In this document: positions 52,457-61,662 of the stretch, in pieces
Layout: each line of letters begins with the position of its first letter
Position numbering within the stretch: the stretch's first letter is position 1
Source of the DNA: Flavobacterium ichthyis
Lineage (GTDB): Bacteria; Bacteroidota; Bacteroidia; Flavobacteriales; Flavobacteriaceae
DNA: 64,000 bases
Direction of reading: 5' to 3'
Assembly: GCF_009915155.1 (NCBI RefSeq)
Contig: NZ_JAABLM010000011.1
Span: 1 to 64,000 of the forward strand
Position numbers and translations under genes: made by a program
Notes under the pieces: generated by a model
Database searches by the model: none
Told to the model about the DNA's origin: nothing
What the model saw: the letters and a program-made list of their open reading frames with translations, nothing else

Positions 52457-53140
52457 ATGAAGAAAATTTTTGTTTTCGTTTTATTATTATCAACTTTTTT
52501 AAGCACAAAAGCACAAATTCACGAGATTGGTGTTTTTGCTGGTGGTAACAATTACATAGGCGATATTGGACCAACAAATTATATCAAACCCAACGAATAC
52601 GCTTTTGGAATTTTGTATAAATGGAACAGAAGCCCAAGACATTCTTGGAGAGTTTCATATACACAAGGAAAAATAACCTCAAACGATTTAGACTCTGATG
52701 TACCTTCTAGAAACGGCCGTGGCTATAATTTTGAAAATGACCTAAAAGAATTATCTTTAGGCCTTGAATTTAGTTTTTTTGATTTTAACTTGCACGAAAG
52801 CGGATTTTTAATTACCCCTTATGTTTACTCAGGTGTGAGTTATTTTCGCTATACAGAATTGTACCATTTAAACAATCATTATCAAGAAGACGAAACAAGA
52901 CAGTCCTTCGCGATACCAATTATTTTAGGTGTAAAAACAAGGATTGCAGAACGTTTTGTTTTAGGTATTGAATCAGGTGTTCGATATACATTTACGGATA
53001 ATCTTGATGGAAGCAACCCAAAAAACGATAACTTTGCACATTTAAAATTTGGAAATTTTAATAGTAAAGATTGGTATGTATTTACAGGATTAACATTAAC
53101 ATATACCTTTGGCAACAAACCTTGCTATTGCCCGGAATAG
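52457..53140 (+). CDS. DUF6089 outer membrane beta-barrel-like protein
   Basis: A 227-residue exported protein (signal peptide MKKIFVFVLLLSTFLSTKA). It begins with IHEIGVFAGGNNYIGDIGP, the conserved start of DUF6089. Alternating hydrophobic strands follow, ending in WYVFTGLTLTYTFG, as in small barrels. A near-terminal CYC precedes the end. It is the first gene of the outer membrane biogenesis operon before uppS and bamA, a stable arrangement in Flavobacteriia. A role in envelope assembly is inference from this order. Confidence 0.83.
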   Translation: MKKIFVFVLLLSTFLSTKAQIHEIGVFAGGNNYIGDIGPTNYIKPNEYAFGILYKWNRSPRHSWRVSYTQGKITSNDLDSDVPSRNGRGYNFENDLKELSLGLEFSFFDFNLHESGFLITPYVYSGVSYFRYTELYHLNNHYQEDETRQSFAIPIILGVKTRIAERFVLGIESGVRYTFTDNLDGSNPKNDNFAHLKFGNFNSKDWYVFTGLTLTYTFGNKPCYCPE

Positions 53141-53147
53141 ATTTACA

Positions 53148-53885
53148 ATGAACTTATACGAATCGATTGACCAAAATAACCTCCCAAAACATCTAGCCAT
53201 TATCATGGATGGCAATGGTCGTTGGGCAAAACAAAAAGGGTTTTTGCGCACTTTTGGGCATGAAAACGGTACAAAATCAGTAAGAAAAACAGTAGAAACT
53301 TGTACTAAATTAGGCATTCAAAATCTTACACTTTATGCTTTTTCTACTGAAAATTGGAATCGCCCTAAATTAGAAGTAGATACTTTAATGAAGCTACTAG
53401 TTAGTTCTTTAAAGAACGAACTTAAAACCTTGATGGAGAATAATATCCGCCTCAATACCATTGGCAATTTTAGCGCTTTACCCAATTCCGTCCAAAAAGA
53501 ACTTGCAGGGGTTATTGAAAAAACTTCCGCAAATAGTAGAATGACATTGACTTTAGCATTGAGCTACGGTTCCAGAGAAGAATTAATTTCGGCTATTAAA
53601 AACATCAGTAGTAAAGTTAAAAATAATATAATTTCAATTGACAGTATTGACGAATCAATTATTAATCAGCATCTTTACACGCAAAATTTACCAGACGTTG
53701 ACCTTCTAATCCGCACAAGCGGTGAACATCGCATCAGTAATTTCTTACTTTGGCAAATAGCATATGCCGAATTATTTTTTACCGATGTCTTATGGCCGGA
53801 TTTTACACCCGAACATCTTTATGAAGCTATTTTAAGCTATCAAAAAAGAGAACGACGATTTGGAAAAACAAGTGAACAAATTTAA
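53148..53885 (+). CDS. uppS: Isoprenyl transferase (undecaprenyl diphosphate synthase)
   Basis: A 245-residue cis-prenyltransferase that makes C55-PP, the lipid carrier for peptidoglycan and O-antigen. The conserved LAIIMDGNGRWAKQKG is at about residues 18-33, with the catalytic Asp. FSTENWNRP is at about 65. The C-terminal LIRTSGEHRISNFLLWQIAY contacts the pyrophosphate. ATG 53148 is 7 bases after the preceding stop; the longer open frame would overlap that gene. Confidence 0.94.
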   Translation: MNLYESIDQNNLPKHLAIIMDGNGRWAKQKGFLRTFGHENGTKSVRKTVETCTKLGIQNLTLYAFSTENWNRPKLEVDTLMKLLVSSLKNELKTLMENNIRLNTIGNFSALPNSVQKELAGVIEKTSANSRMTLTLALSYGSREELISAIKNISSKVKNNIISIDSIDESIINQHLYTQNLPDVDLLIRTSGEHRISNFLLWQIAYAELFFTDVLWPDFTPEHLYEAILSYQKRERRFGKTSEQI

Positions 53886-53897
53886 TAAGTATTATTA

Positions 53898-56429
53898 ATG
53901 TTAAAAAGCATTAAACTTTTCTTAGCTATTGTAGGCTCAGGAATTTTATTTCAGGCAAACGCTCAAGACAGAATCCCATTTGATCAAGGTAGAAGTTACA
54001 TTTTAGCCGATATAAATGTTATCGGAAAAATTAGTTATAACCAGCAAACCGTGGTTACTTTTGCCGGGTTACAACGTGGTCAAAAAATAACAGTTCCAGG
54101 GGAAGAAATTAGTACCGCTATCAAAAAATTATGGAAGCTTGGGCTTTTTAACGAAATTGATCTCTATGTAAATCGAATTCAAGGCGACAGTGTTTACATC
54201 GACATGTTTATTAGCGAATTACCGAAATTGAACGATGTAAAAATCCAAGGCGTTAAAAAGTCAAAGATTGAAGCATTAATCAAGGAAAATAATTTGACTA
54301 AAGGAAAAATCGTTAACGAAAACCTGATCACTACAACTAAAAATTATATTGAAAATAAATATAAAAAAGACGGCTTTTATAACACCAAAGTAGCAATTAA
54401 CACCATTCCGGACACTACTGCTGGAAATGAAGTAAAAATGGTGGTAAACATCGATAAAGGCGAAAAAGTTAAGGTTTCATCAATAGAATTTGACGGTAAC
54501 AAAAAAATTTCTGACGCCAAACTGCGCAAGGCAATGAAAAACACTAAAACGAAATTCCCGCTTCGTTTTTGGAAAGGCTCGAAATACATCAAAGATAAAT
54601 ATCAAGAAGATTTAGAAAACATAGTTTCTAAATATAAAGAAAAAGGTTATCGAGATGCACGTGTCATTAGTGATAGCGTGGCTTACAATAAAGAAAAAAA
54701 CACAATTGCCATTAATGTAAAAGTTGAGGAAGGAAGTCAATACTACTTTGGAGATATTAAATTCCTTGGTAATACAGTATATTCTGATCAAGGTTTAAGA
54801 AAAATGTTAGGCATCAATAAAGGAGATGTATATAACGGTGTTTTACTCCAAAAAAGAATTGCCGACAAAACCAAACCAGACGGAGAAGACATAACAAATT
54901 TATACCAAAATAACGGTTACCTTTTCTCACAAATTAATGCAGTAGAAACCAAAACAGCTAACGATACAATTGATTTTGAAATCAGAATCTTAGAGGGTCC
55001 CATCGCGTATTTTAATAAAATTACCGTTAAAGGAAATGACAAAACTAACGATAACGTAATTTTAAGAACTGTAAGAACCTATCCAGGTCAAAAATACAGC
55101 AAAGAATTATTAATGCGAAGCGTTCGAGAACTAGGTCAGTTAAACTTTTTTGATCCGGAAGCCTTAGAGCCTAAATTTAAAAACGTAGATCCAGCTTCGG
55201 GAACCGTAGATATCGAATATAATGTAGTAGAAAAAGGATCTAGTCAAATAGAACTACAAGGAGGTTATGGAGGCGGTGGTTTCATTGGAACTTTGGGACT
55301 TTCATTCAACAACTTTTCAATGAAAAACATTTTCAACAAAGACGCTTACAAACCAGTACCAATGGGAGATGGACAACAACTGGCCTTGCGTTTACAAGGA
55401 AGTACATTTTTCCAAACTTACAGTTTATCCTTTTCAGAACCATGGATTGGTGGCAAAAAGCCAGTCCAATTTTCAGGATCAATTTCCCACAGTAAACAGT
55501 TTCTTAACTCAGGATTTAATAACGTTGACAGAACTAGAAGTTTTAACATCACTTCATTATCATTAGGCTTAGCCAAAAGATTAAACGTTCCAGACGATTA
55601 TTTTACGCTTTCTCAATCCGTAAGTTTTCAATACTATGATTTGAACAACTATAATACCGGATTGTTTACCTTCGGCGATGGAAGTGCACGAAATTTAGCT
55701 TACACAGTCGGCCTCACCCGAAACAACAAAGGTACCAGTCCTATTTTCCCAATGTATGGCTCCGAATTTAGTATCTCAGGAAAATTTACATTACCATACT
55801 CTCTATTCAATGGAGTAGATTATGCAAATCTAGCTAACAAAGAAGAATTTCAAAATGCCGATGGAACTCCTAATCAATCTAAAATTGACCAAGAACGTTT
55901 CAACTGGTTAGAATATTACAAAATAAAATTTAGAGGAGACTGGTACACTAAACTTGTAGGAAAACTAGTACTTAGATCTGCTGGAGAATTTGGATTCCTT
56001 GGAGCATACAATAATGATAGAGGGTTAGTTCCATTTGAAAGATTTTTCGTAGGAGGAGATGGATTAGCTAATTATACATTAGATGGTAGAGAAATCGTTC
56101 AATTAAGAGGTTATCCAAATCAATCACTATCTTCGCAAGATGGTGGTACAATCTACAACAAATTCACTATGGAACTTAGATACCCTATCACCATGGGCAA
56201 TACCGCATCAATTTATGCGTTAACGTTTTTGGAAGCCGGATCATCTTTTGATAAATTCAGAGATTACAACCCGTTTGATATGCAACGTTCTGCCGGAGTA
56301 GGAATCAGAATTTTTATGCCCGCATTTGGATTGTTAGGAATCGATTTTGCACATGGTTTCGACCCAATTCCTGGAGCAACTCAAAAGAATGGTTGGGAAA
56401 CGCATTTTATTATCGGACAGCAATTCTAA
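53898..56429 (+). CDS. bamA: Outer membrane protein assembly factor BamA
   Basis: An 843-residue Omp85 protein. It has a signal peptide (about 1-22) and five POTRA domains (about 30-440) with alternating motifs such as TKNYIENKYKKDGFYNTKV and KYKEKGYRDARVISDSVAY. A 16-strand barrel (about 450-843) has VVEKGSSQIELQGGYGGGG at its start and the lid-lock type VQLRGYPNQ motif at about 735. It ends with a Phe residue (QQF), as expected. It is the essential catalyst of outer membrane protein folding. It is operonic with two Skp-like chaperone genes. Confidence 0.95.
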   Translation: MLKSIKLFLAIVGSGILFQANAQDRIPFDQGRSYILADINVIGKISYNQQTVVTFAGLQRGQKITVPGEEISTAIKKLWKLGLFNEIDLYVNRIQGDSVYIDMFISELPKLNDVKIQGVKKSKIEALIKENNLTKGKIVNENLITTTKNYIENKYKKDGFYNTKVAINTIPDTTAGNEVKMVVNIDKGEKVKVSSIEFDGNKKISDAKLRKAMKNTKTKFPLRFWKGSKYIKDKYQEDLENIVSKYKEKGYRDARVISDSVAYNKEKNTIAINVKVEEGSQYYFGDIKFLGNTVYSDQGLRKMLGINKGDVYNGVLLQKRIADKTKPDGEDITNLYQNNGYLFSQINAVETKTANDTIDFEIRILEGPIAYFNKITVKGNDKTNDNVILRTVRTYPGQKYSKELLMRSVRELGQLNFFDPEALEPKFKNVDPASGTVDIEYNVVEKGSSQIELQGGYGGGGFIGTLGLSFNNFSMKNIFNKDAYKPVPMGDGQQLALRLQGSTFFQTYSLSFSEPWIGGKKPVQFSGSISHSKQFLNSGFNNVDRTRSFNITSLSLGLAKRLNVPDDYFTLSQSVSFQYYDLNNYNTGLFTFGDGSARNLAYTVGLTRNNKGTSPIFPMYGSEFSISGKFTLPYSLFNGVDYANLANKEEFQNADGTPNQSKIDQERFNWLEYYKIKFRGDWYTKLVGKLVLRSAGEFGFLGAYNNDRGLVPFERFFVGGDGLANYTLDGREIVQLRGYPNQSLSSQDGGTIYNKFTMELRYPITMGNTASIYALTFLEAGSSFDKFRDYNPFDMQRSAGVGIRIFMPAFGLLGIDFAHGFDPIPGATQKNGWETHFIIGQQF

Positions 56430-56473
56430 AAAAAGATTAAATTTGGCATGATATTTTCTAATACAATATTTAT

Positions 56474-57529
56474 ATGAAACAATTCATCATTCTGTTATTT
56501 GCCGCATCAATATCATTTGCCACACAGGCTCAAGGTCGTGGTGTAAGAATCGGTTACATCGATATGGAATATATTTTAGAAAAAGTTCCAGATTATGCAG
56601 AAGCCAAAAACCAGCTCGAATTAAAAGCACAAGGCTGGAAACAAGAAGCTGAAGTGAAAAAAAATGAAATCAATAAGTTAAAAGAAAACCTCAAGACAGA
56701 AAGAGTACTTTTAACTAAAGAGTTGATTGAAGAACGCGAAGAAGAAATTTCGTTTTTAGAAAGCGAACTTTTGGCTTTCCAGCAAAAAAGATTTGGGCCC
56801 ACTGGAGATTTGATGACACAAAAAGCGATTTTGGTAAAACCAATTCAAGATCAGGTGTTTACCATCGTTCAAGATCTTGCGAAAGACAGATATGATTTTG
56901 TGTTTGATAAATCATCGGATTTAACCATGCTTTTTGCAGCACAACAACACAACATTAGTGACAGAGTGATTCGCCAATTGTCTCGCGCTTCTAAACGAGA
57001 ACAGATGAGCAGCAAGCAAATTAAAGAACAAGAAGAAGCAGATAGAAAACAAGATGAAATTGACGATAATCCAGCCTTAGCCGAAAGACAAAAAGCACTT
57101 GAAGCGAAACAAGCCGAAAGACAAAAAATGATTGAAGACCGTCAAGCAGCTGCAGAAGCAAAACGAGCTGCATTCGAAGAAAAACGTCAAAAACTTATAG
57201 ATGACAGGAATGCGAAACGCGAAGCAGCAAAAGCTAAAGCGGACCAAAAAATAGCAGATCAGGAAGACAAAAAAGCTGCCGCAGCTAATAAAAGTAGTGA
57301 AACTAGTACAGAAAAAAATAGTGACGGTGAAACCGTTCAACCCGAGAAAAAAACACCAGAACAAATCCGTCAGGAAGCTGCTGCCGAAAGACAACGCAAG
57401 TTAGACGAACGAAAAGCAGCATTAGAAGAAAGACGTAGAAAAATATTAGAGGAAAGAGAAGCTGCTAAAAAAGAGCGTGAAAATAAAACATCTCCACCAG
57501 CTAACTCTACAAACGATGATCAAAACTAA
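56474..57529 (+). CDS. Skp/OmpH family chaperone with long charged C-terminal extension
   Basis: A 351-residue exported protein (signal peptide MKQFIILLFAASISFATQAQ). The Skp/OmpH domain (about 22-165) has RIGYIDMEYILEKVPDYAEA and the coiled-coil arms. About 180 residues of Glu/Lys/Ala/Arg/Gln-rich coiled coil follow, for example RQKALEAKQAERQKMIEDR and RKAALEERRRKILEEREAAK. It ends in a disordered tail. Skp guards unfolded outer membrane proteins in the periplasm. The extension roughly doubles the usual length. It is 45 bases after bamA. Confidence 0.88.
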   Translation: MKQFIILLFAASISFATQAQGRGVRIGYIDMEYILEKVPDYAEAKNQLELKAQGWKQEAEVKKNEINKLKENLKTERVLLTKELIEEREEEISFLESELLAFQQKRFGPTGDLMTQKAILVKPIQDQVFTIVQDLAKDRYDFVFDKSSDLTMLFAAQQHNISDRVIRQLSRASKREQMSSKQIKEQEEADRKQDEIDDNPALAERQKALEAKQAERQKMIEDRQAAAEAKRAAFEEKRQKLIDDRNAKREAAKAKADQKIADQEDKKAAAANKSSETSTEKNSDGETVQPEKKTPEQIRQEAAAERQRKLDERKAALEERRRKILEEREAAKKERENKTSPPANSTNDDQN

Positions 57530-57559
57530 AACTAAATTAATTTAATACTTTATTTAAAA

Positions 57560-58057
57560 ATGAAACAATTGAAATCTTTATTAATTGCCGCTACTTTATT
57601 CTTTGGAGCACAAGCTGCAAATGCACAAGCTAAAACTGCTCACGTAGATGTAAACGAAATAATGGAGAAAATGCCGGCTAGAATTGAAGCTGAAAAACAA
57701 TTAAAAAAATTAAGCGACACCTATACAACTGAGTTCAATGCCATGACAACTGAATATCAGGCAAAACTTAAAAAATATGGCGAAGAAGAGCAAACTGTTA
57801 CTGAAAAAATAAACCAAGAGCGTATTGCAGAAGTTCAAGATTCTCAAAAAAGAATTGCTGATTTTCGTGACAATGCACAAAAGGAATTACAAAAGAAAGA
57901 GGCTGAATTACTAAAACCAATCATGGAAAAAGTAGAAGCTTCAATCAAAAAAGTAGGTAAAGCAAAAGGATATCAATACGTTTTAAACGCAGCAGGATTA
58001 CTTTTAGCTGACGGTCCAGACCTTACTGCTGATGTAAAAAAAGACTTAGGATTTTAA
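57560..58057 (+). CDS. Skp/OmpH family periplasmic chaperone
   Basis: A 165-residue protein of normal Skp length. It has a signal peptide (cleaved after NAQA, about residue 24), then KTAHVDVNEIMEKMPARIEA and a long helical arm (DTYTTEFNAMTTEYQAKLKK). The C-terminal strand segment is KAKGYQYVLNAAGLLLADG. It is the second Skp-like gene, 30 bases after the first. The pair likely differ in client range or partner. A terminator follows. Confidence 0.9.
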   Translation: MKQLKSLLIAATLFFGAQAANAQAKTAHVDVNEIMEKMPARIEAEKQLKKLSDTYTTEFNAMTTEYQAKLKKYGEEEQTVTEKINQERIAEVQDSQKRIADFRDNAQKELQKKEAELLKPIMEKVEASIKKVGKAKGYQYVLNAAGLLLADGPDLTADVKKDLGF

Positions 58058-58085
58058 TCCGACATCAAAATACAAAAACACTGAA

Positions 58086-58116
58086 AACTGTCCATTTTTT
58101 AATGGGCAGTTTTTTT
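58086..58116 (+). terminator. Terminator of the bamA-skp operon
   Basis: An 11-bp stem AACTGTCCATT/AATGGGCAGTT (one G-U) with loop TTTT is followed by seven T. The T tract runs straight into the murI promoter box. Confidence 0.85.
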
Positions 58117-58123
58117 ATATTTG
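58116..58123 (+). promoter_or_regulatory. -7 box of murI, probably leaderless
   Basis: TATATTTG is an exact TAnnTTTG match, with only 5 bases between it and the murI ATG at 58129. Transcription would begin at or next to the start codon. The first T of the box overlaps the terminator T tract. Confidence 0.45.
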
Positions 58124-58128
58124 TACTC

Positions 58129-58902
58129 ATGATTAACGATAATCCTATCGGCCTTTTTGACTCCGGAATTGGTGGCACTTCTATTTGGAAAGAAATCCAT
58201 CAGTTATTGCCCAATGAAAATACCATTTATTTAGCCGATAGCAAAAACGCGCCTTATGGTCAGAAGTCTAAAGATGAAATTATTGAACTCAGCATTAAAA
58301 ACACTGAATTCCTGCTGGATCGTAATGCAAAATTAATTGTAGTGGCTTGTAATACCGCTACTACAAATGCTATCAAAGAATTAAGAGCAAAATATAACGT
58401 CCCGTTTATTGGTATAGAACCCGCCATAAAACCTGCAGCAAATCATTCAAAAACACAAACAATTGGAATCTTAGCTACAAAAGGAACTTTAAATAGCGAA
58501 CTTTTCAATAAAGCAACTGAACAATTTCATGATACTAAAATTATAGAACAAGTAGGCTATAATTTGGTACAACTTATTGAAAATGGCAAAATCGAGTCAG
58601 AAGAAATGACCCATTTATTACAGCAATATCTGCATCCGATGATTGAAGAAAATATTGATTATTTAGTTTTAGGTTGTAGTCATTACCCCTATTTGATTCC
58701 ACAGATAATAAACATTTTGCCTCCTCACATCAAAATCATAGATTCTGGCGAAGCCGTTGCCAAACAAACAAAAAAAGTCCTAGAAAACATTGGATTCAAC
58801 AATTCCGTAAAAGCGAATAATATTTTTTACACCAATACAAATCCCGCTGTTTTAAAAAAAATATTAAAATATGAATTTACAGTGATTGAGAGAGATTTTT
58901 AG
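58129..58902 (+). CDS. murI: Glutamate racemase
   Basis: A 257-residue enzyme that interconverts L- and D-glutamate for peptidoglycan. The N-terminal NPIGLFDSGIGGTSIWKEI is here represented by its core FDSGIGGTS at about residues 9-17. The two catalytic cysteines lie in VVACNTATTNAI (about 72) and LVLGCSHYPYLIP (about 183). ATG 58129 is chosen; the longer frame reads through the terminator stem. Its stop overlaps the convergent carbonic anhydrase gene by 4 bases. Confidence 0.94.
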   Translation: MINDNPIGLFDSGIGGTSIWKEIHQLLPNENTIYLADSKNAPYGQKSKDEIIELSIKNTEFLLDRNAKLIVVACNTATTNAIKELRAKYNVPFIGIEPAIKPAANHSKTQTIGILATKGTLNSELFNKATEQFHDTKIIEQVGYNLVQLIENGKIESEEMTHLLQQYLHPMIEENIDYLVLGCSHYPYLIPQIINILPPHIKIIDSGEAVAKQTKKVLENIGFNNSVKANNIFYTNTNPAVLKKILKYEFTVIERDF

Positions 58903-59417
58903 TCAGAATCTTTAAACCAACCGCTATACATCACATAATTATTAGAAATTCGTTCGATTTCACCAGCAAAGTCAGACTGGTTTAAATCTTTCACTTTTTT
59001 TGCCGGAATTCCCGCATAAATGCTTCCAGATTCTACAACAGTTCCTTGCGTTACAACAGCTCCAGCCGCAATAATCGAATGACTATGAACCACACAGTTA
59101 TCCATCACAATCGATCCCATTCCTATCAACACATTATCGTGAATTTCACAGCCATGAACAATGGCATTATGCCCAATTGATACATTGTTTCCAATAATTG
59201 TAGGATGCTTTTGATAAGTACAATGAATCACAGCTCCATCTTGAATGTTTACTTTATTTCCTATTTTAATAAAATGTACATCACCTCTCACCACCGCATT
59301 AAACCAAACGCTGCAAGAATTTCCAAAACTTACTTCACCAATAATAGTAGCATTTTCGGCAATATAGCAATCCTTAGGAATATTAGGCGTTTTGCCATTG
59401 ATAGTTTTTACCAACAT
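58899..59417 (-). CDS. Gamma-class carbonic anhydrase family protein
   Basis: A 172-residue left-handed beta-helix protein of hexapeptide repeats (for example NATIIGEVSFGNSCSVWFNA). Zinc-ligand-like histidines occur in QDGAVIHCTY (about residue 70) and SIGHNAIVHGCEI (about 86 and 91). It is likely to bind zinc in a trimer. Members may hydrate CO2 or act as acyltransferase-like enzymes; activity is not certain. Confidence 0.88.
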   Translation of the reverse strand: MLVKTINGKTPNIPKDCYIAENATIIGEVSFGNSCSVWFNAVVRGDVHFIKIGNKVNIQDGAVIHCTYQKHPTIIGNNVSIGHNAIVHGCEIHDNVLIGMGSIVMDNCVVHSHSIIAAGAVVTQGTVVESGSIYAGIPAKKVKDLNQSDFAGEIERISNNYVMYSGWFKDSD

Positions 59418-59427
59418 AATCTTGAGT

Positions 59428-59470
59428 AAAAAAAATTGTCCTGATAAATTTAATAAAACTTACCAGGACA
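59428..59470 (-). terminator. Terminator of the PorP/SprF gene
   Basis: On the minus strand TGTCCTGGTAA pairs with TTATCAGGACA (one G-U) around a loop of 12 bases, followed by ATTTTTTTT. The genome copy starts 21 bases after the stop at 59492. Confidence 0.8.
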
Positions 59471-59491
59471 GAATTAATAATAACTTTAAAA

Positions 59492-60496
59492 TTAGTTAAC
59501 TGCTGGACAGTTACAATCCCATTTTTCGCGCTTGCAGAATAAATTCAACCCAAGGGTGATTTGGTGAAATCCCCCGTTGTCAAACTTAACATCTCCTGTA
59601 AGATGAGAATAAGTGTAACCTACCATAAAATTTTTGTAATTTAATCCCACAAAAGGCGTAATGTATTGTAACTTTTGATCCGCTACACCTCCACCAGCTC
59701 CATCAGGATATTGAGCTCCGTCAAAACTTCTTCTGTAAGAAAGTCCACCCCAAAGACGTCCAAAATCTAATTCCTTATAGACTTTCAAGTTAAGGTCAAT
59801 CGCCTTTTCAGTCGTTTCTTCGGTGTATTGAAACATTAATGAAGGCTCGAGTTGCAAACGATCTGCATCGCCAAAAACATAACCCGCACTAAATAAATAT
59901 TTCCTCAAGTTATCCGATTCAAAATCTGAATAAATTTCTCTTCTAATATTCGAAACGGCATTTTTTACCGTAAAATGTGTATAAAAATCAAGATAATTAT
60001 AAGACATTCCAAAATCAACATTGAAGTAGGAATCTTTTTGATAAATTCCTCCTACAATTACAGGATCAAAAGGTTCATTTAAAAAATCATTTTCGTCCAA
60101 ACGACTTTGTACCAAACCAGCACTCATACCAAACGAAAGCTGGTTTAAATCATAACCCCCACGCGAAAATTGAATGTGATGTGCATAAGTTAATTTAGCT
60201 CCGGTTTGAGAATGATAACCATTTTTATCATTGAAAAAAATTACCCCTACACCAGATTGCTCTCCCACACGACTATTGAAACTAAGTGTTTGCAACGCAG
60301 GAGCATCATCTTGTCCAAACCACTGTTGGCGAGCCGTTAACCGAAGTTTAGCACAATTAGCAGCTCCAGCCATAGAAGGATGTATTAAATAGTAATTATC
60401 CGTAAGATAATCAGAATACACTGCAATTCCTTCTTGTGCAAAAGAAACCTGAGACAACAATAATAATAAAGCTAAATACCTTTTTTTGAAATTCAT
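59492..60496 (-). CDS. PorP/SprF family type IX secretion system protein
   Basis: A 334-residue outer membrane protein (signal peptide MNFKKRYLALLLLLSQVSFA). It begins with the family pattern YSDYLTDNYYLIHPSMAGAA and LRLTARQQWFGQDDAPALQT. Barrel-like strands follow, with GVGVIFFNDKNGYHSQTGAK and NFMVGYTYSHLTGDVKFDNG near the end. It closes with CKREKWDCNCPAVN. PorP/SprF proteins anchor or export specific adhesins through the T9SS. Usually such genes are next to their large substrate, but none is in the window. Confidence 0.9.
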   Translation of the reverse strand: MNFKKRYLALLLLLSQVSFAQEGIAVYSDYLTDNYYLIHPSMAGAANCAKLRLTARQQWFGQDDAPALQTLSFNSRVGEQSGVGVIFFNDKNGYHSQTGAKLTYAHHIQFSRGGYDLNQLSFGMSAGLVQSRLDENDFLNEPFDPVIVGGIYQKDSYFNVDFGMSYNYLDFYTHFTVKNAVSNIRREIYSDFESDNLRKYLFSAGYVFGDADRLQLEPSLMFQYTEETTEKAIDLNLKVYKELDFGRLWGGLSYRRSFDGAQYPDGAGGGVADQKLQYITPFVGLNYKNFMVGYTYSHLTGDVKFDNGGFHQITLGLNLFCKREKWDCNCPAVN

Positions 60497-60558
60497 GGGG
60501 TCATTTTTATTATGTGCTAAACCTCTAAAATAAATATTTTAAAAATTTTTGTAGCGGT

Positions 60559-60566
60559 CAAATATA
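60559..60566 (-). promoter_or_regulatory. -7 box of the PorP/SprF gene
   Basis: TATATTTG on the minus strand matches exactly. The leader to the ATG at 60496 is about 55 bases. A TTG at 60591-60593 is a weak -33 candidate at 24 bases. Confidence 0.4.
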
Positions 60567-60684
60567 TAAATTTTTCTTATAGGTTGGTTACAATTTCGTT
60601 AATATTACGCTTCCGAAACTACCCTGTTGTGTTAATTTATTCTTTAAAAATTCAAATATAGCGTATCATGGAAAATATAGTTGT

Positions 60685-60692
60685 TAAATTTG
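60685..60692 (+). promoter_or_regulatory. -7 box of the Nfu gene
   Basis: TAAATTTG matches TAnnTTTG and lies 18 bases before the ATG at 60711. Confidence 0.4.
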
Positions 60693-60710
60693 CAAAAAAT
60701 ATAATTACCC

Positions 60711-61607
60711 ATGAGTAAAGTTACCATCAAAGAAACCCAAAACCCCACGATACTCAAGTTTGAACTCGAAGATTTCATCACACAAAATCAAAATTTCGAA
60801 TATAAAAATATCGACGAAGCCAAAAATTCGCCATTGGCACAACAACTTTTTTACCTTCCGTTTGTCAAATCAGTATACATCTCCGGAAATTTTATTGCCA
60901 TCCAACGCTACAACATCGTAGAATGGGAAGATGTTCAGGAAGCCGTTGCCGAACAAATTGAAGCCTACCTCGAAAAAGGGGCTCCGGTAATTCTCGAAAC
61001 CGAAAAACCGAAAAAAACGCCGATTACCGTTTACGCCGAAAGCACCCCAAATCCCGCTGTACAAAAATTTGTGGCCAACAAACGCCTCACGGAAACCGCC
61101 GCCGAATTTAAAAATATCGATGAAGCAACTGCCTCTCCCCTAGCCATCGAATTATTCAAATTTCCGTACGTAAAAGAAATTTTTATCGATGAAAACTACG
61201 TTTCCATCACCAAATATGCCGTTTCGGAATGGCAAGATATCACCTTCGAAATCCGTACTTTCATAAAACAATTTATTGAAAACGGAGGCATTATAATTGA
61301 CGAAACTTTAGCATCCATAAGCCCCAAAACCGAAAAACAAAAAATAGAAAATTTTGACCAGCTCGATGTCACTTCGCAGCAAATCATCAACATCTTGGAA
61401 GAATATGTAAAACCAGCCGTTGCTGCCGATGGCGGAAATATTTTATTCGACTCTTATGACGACACCGAAAAACGTGTAAAAGTAGTACTTCAAGGTGCTT
61501 GCAGCGGTTGTCCTTCCTCAACTTTCACCCTCAAAAACGGGATCGAAAACATGCTCAAAGACATGCTCAAAGACGAAAACATTAAAGTCGAAGCCCTCAA
61601 CGGATAA
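60711..61607 (+). CDS. NifU/Nfu-type Fe-S scaffold with duplicated Nfu N-terminal domain
   Basis: A 298-residue iron-sulfur cluster carrier. Two tandem Nfu_N-type domains lie at about residues 1-90 (NIDEAKNSPLAQQLFYLPFV) and 103-190 (NIDEATASPLAIELFKFPYV). The C-terminal NifU domain (about 222-298) has the cluster-binding CSGC in LQGACSGCPSSTFTLKNG (C263 and C266). It delivers Fe-S clusters to apoproteins. The gene is monocistronic, followed by a terminator. The duplication is visible directly from the repeated motifs. Confidence 0.9.
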   Translation: MSKVTIKETQNPTILKFELEDFITQNQNFEYKNIDEAKNSPLAQQLFYLPFVKSVYISGNFIAIQRYNIVEWEDVQEAVAEQIEAYLEKGAPVILETEKPKKTPITVYAESTPNPAVQKFVANKRLTETAAEFKNIDEATASPLAIELFKFPYVKEIFIDENYVSITKYAVSEWQDITFEIRTFIKQFIENGGIIIDETLASISPKTEKQKIENFDQLDVTSQQIINILEEYVKPAVAADGGNILFDSYDDTEKRVKVVLQGACSGCPSSTFTLKNGIENMLKDMLKDENIKVEALNG

Positions 61608-61622
61608 AAAATTAGTAACTTT

Positions 61623-61652
61623 AAGCGTTTCCCTTTCGAAACGCTTTTTTTA
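61623..61652 (+). terminator. Terminator of the Nfu gene
   Basis: A 9-bp stem AAGCGTTTC/GAAACGCTT with a 6-base loop is followed by seven T, 16 bases after the stop. Confidence 0.9.
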
Positions 61653-61662
61653 ATTTTTATTT

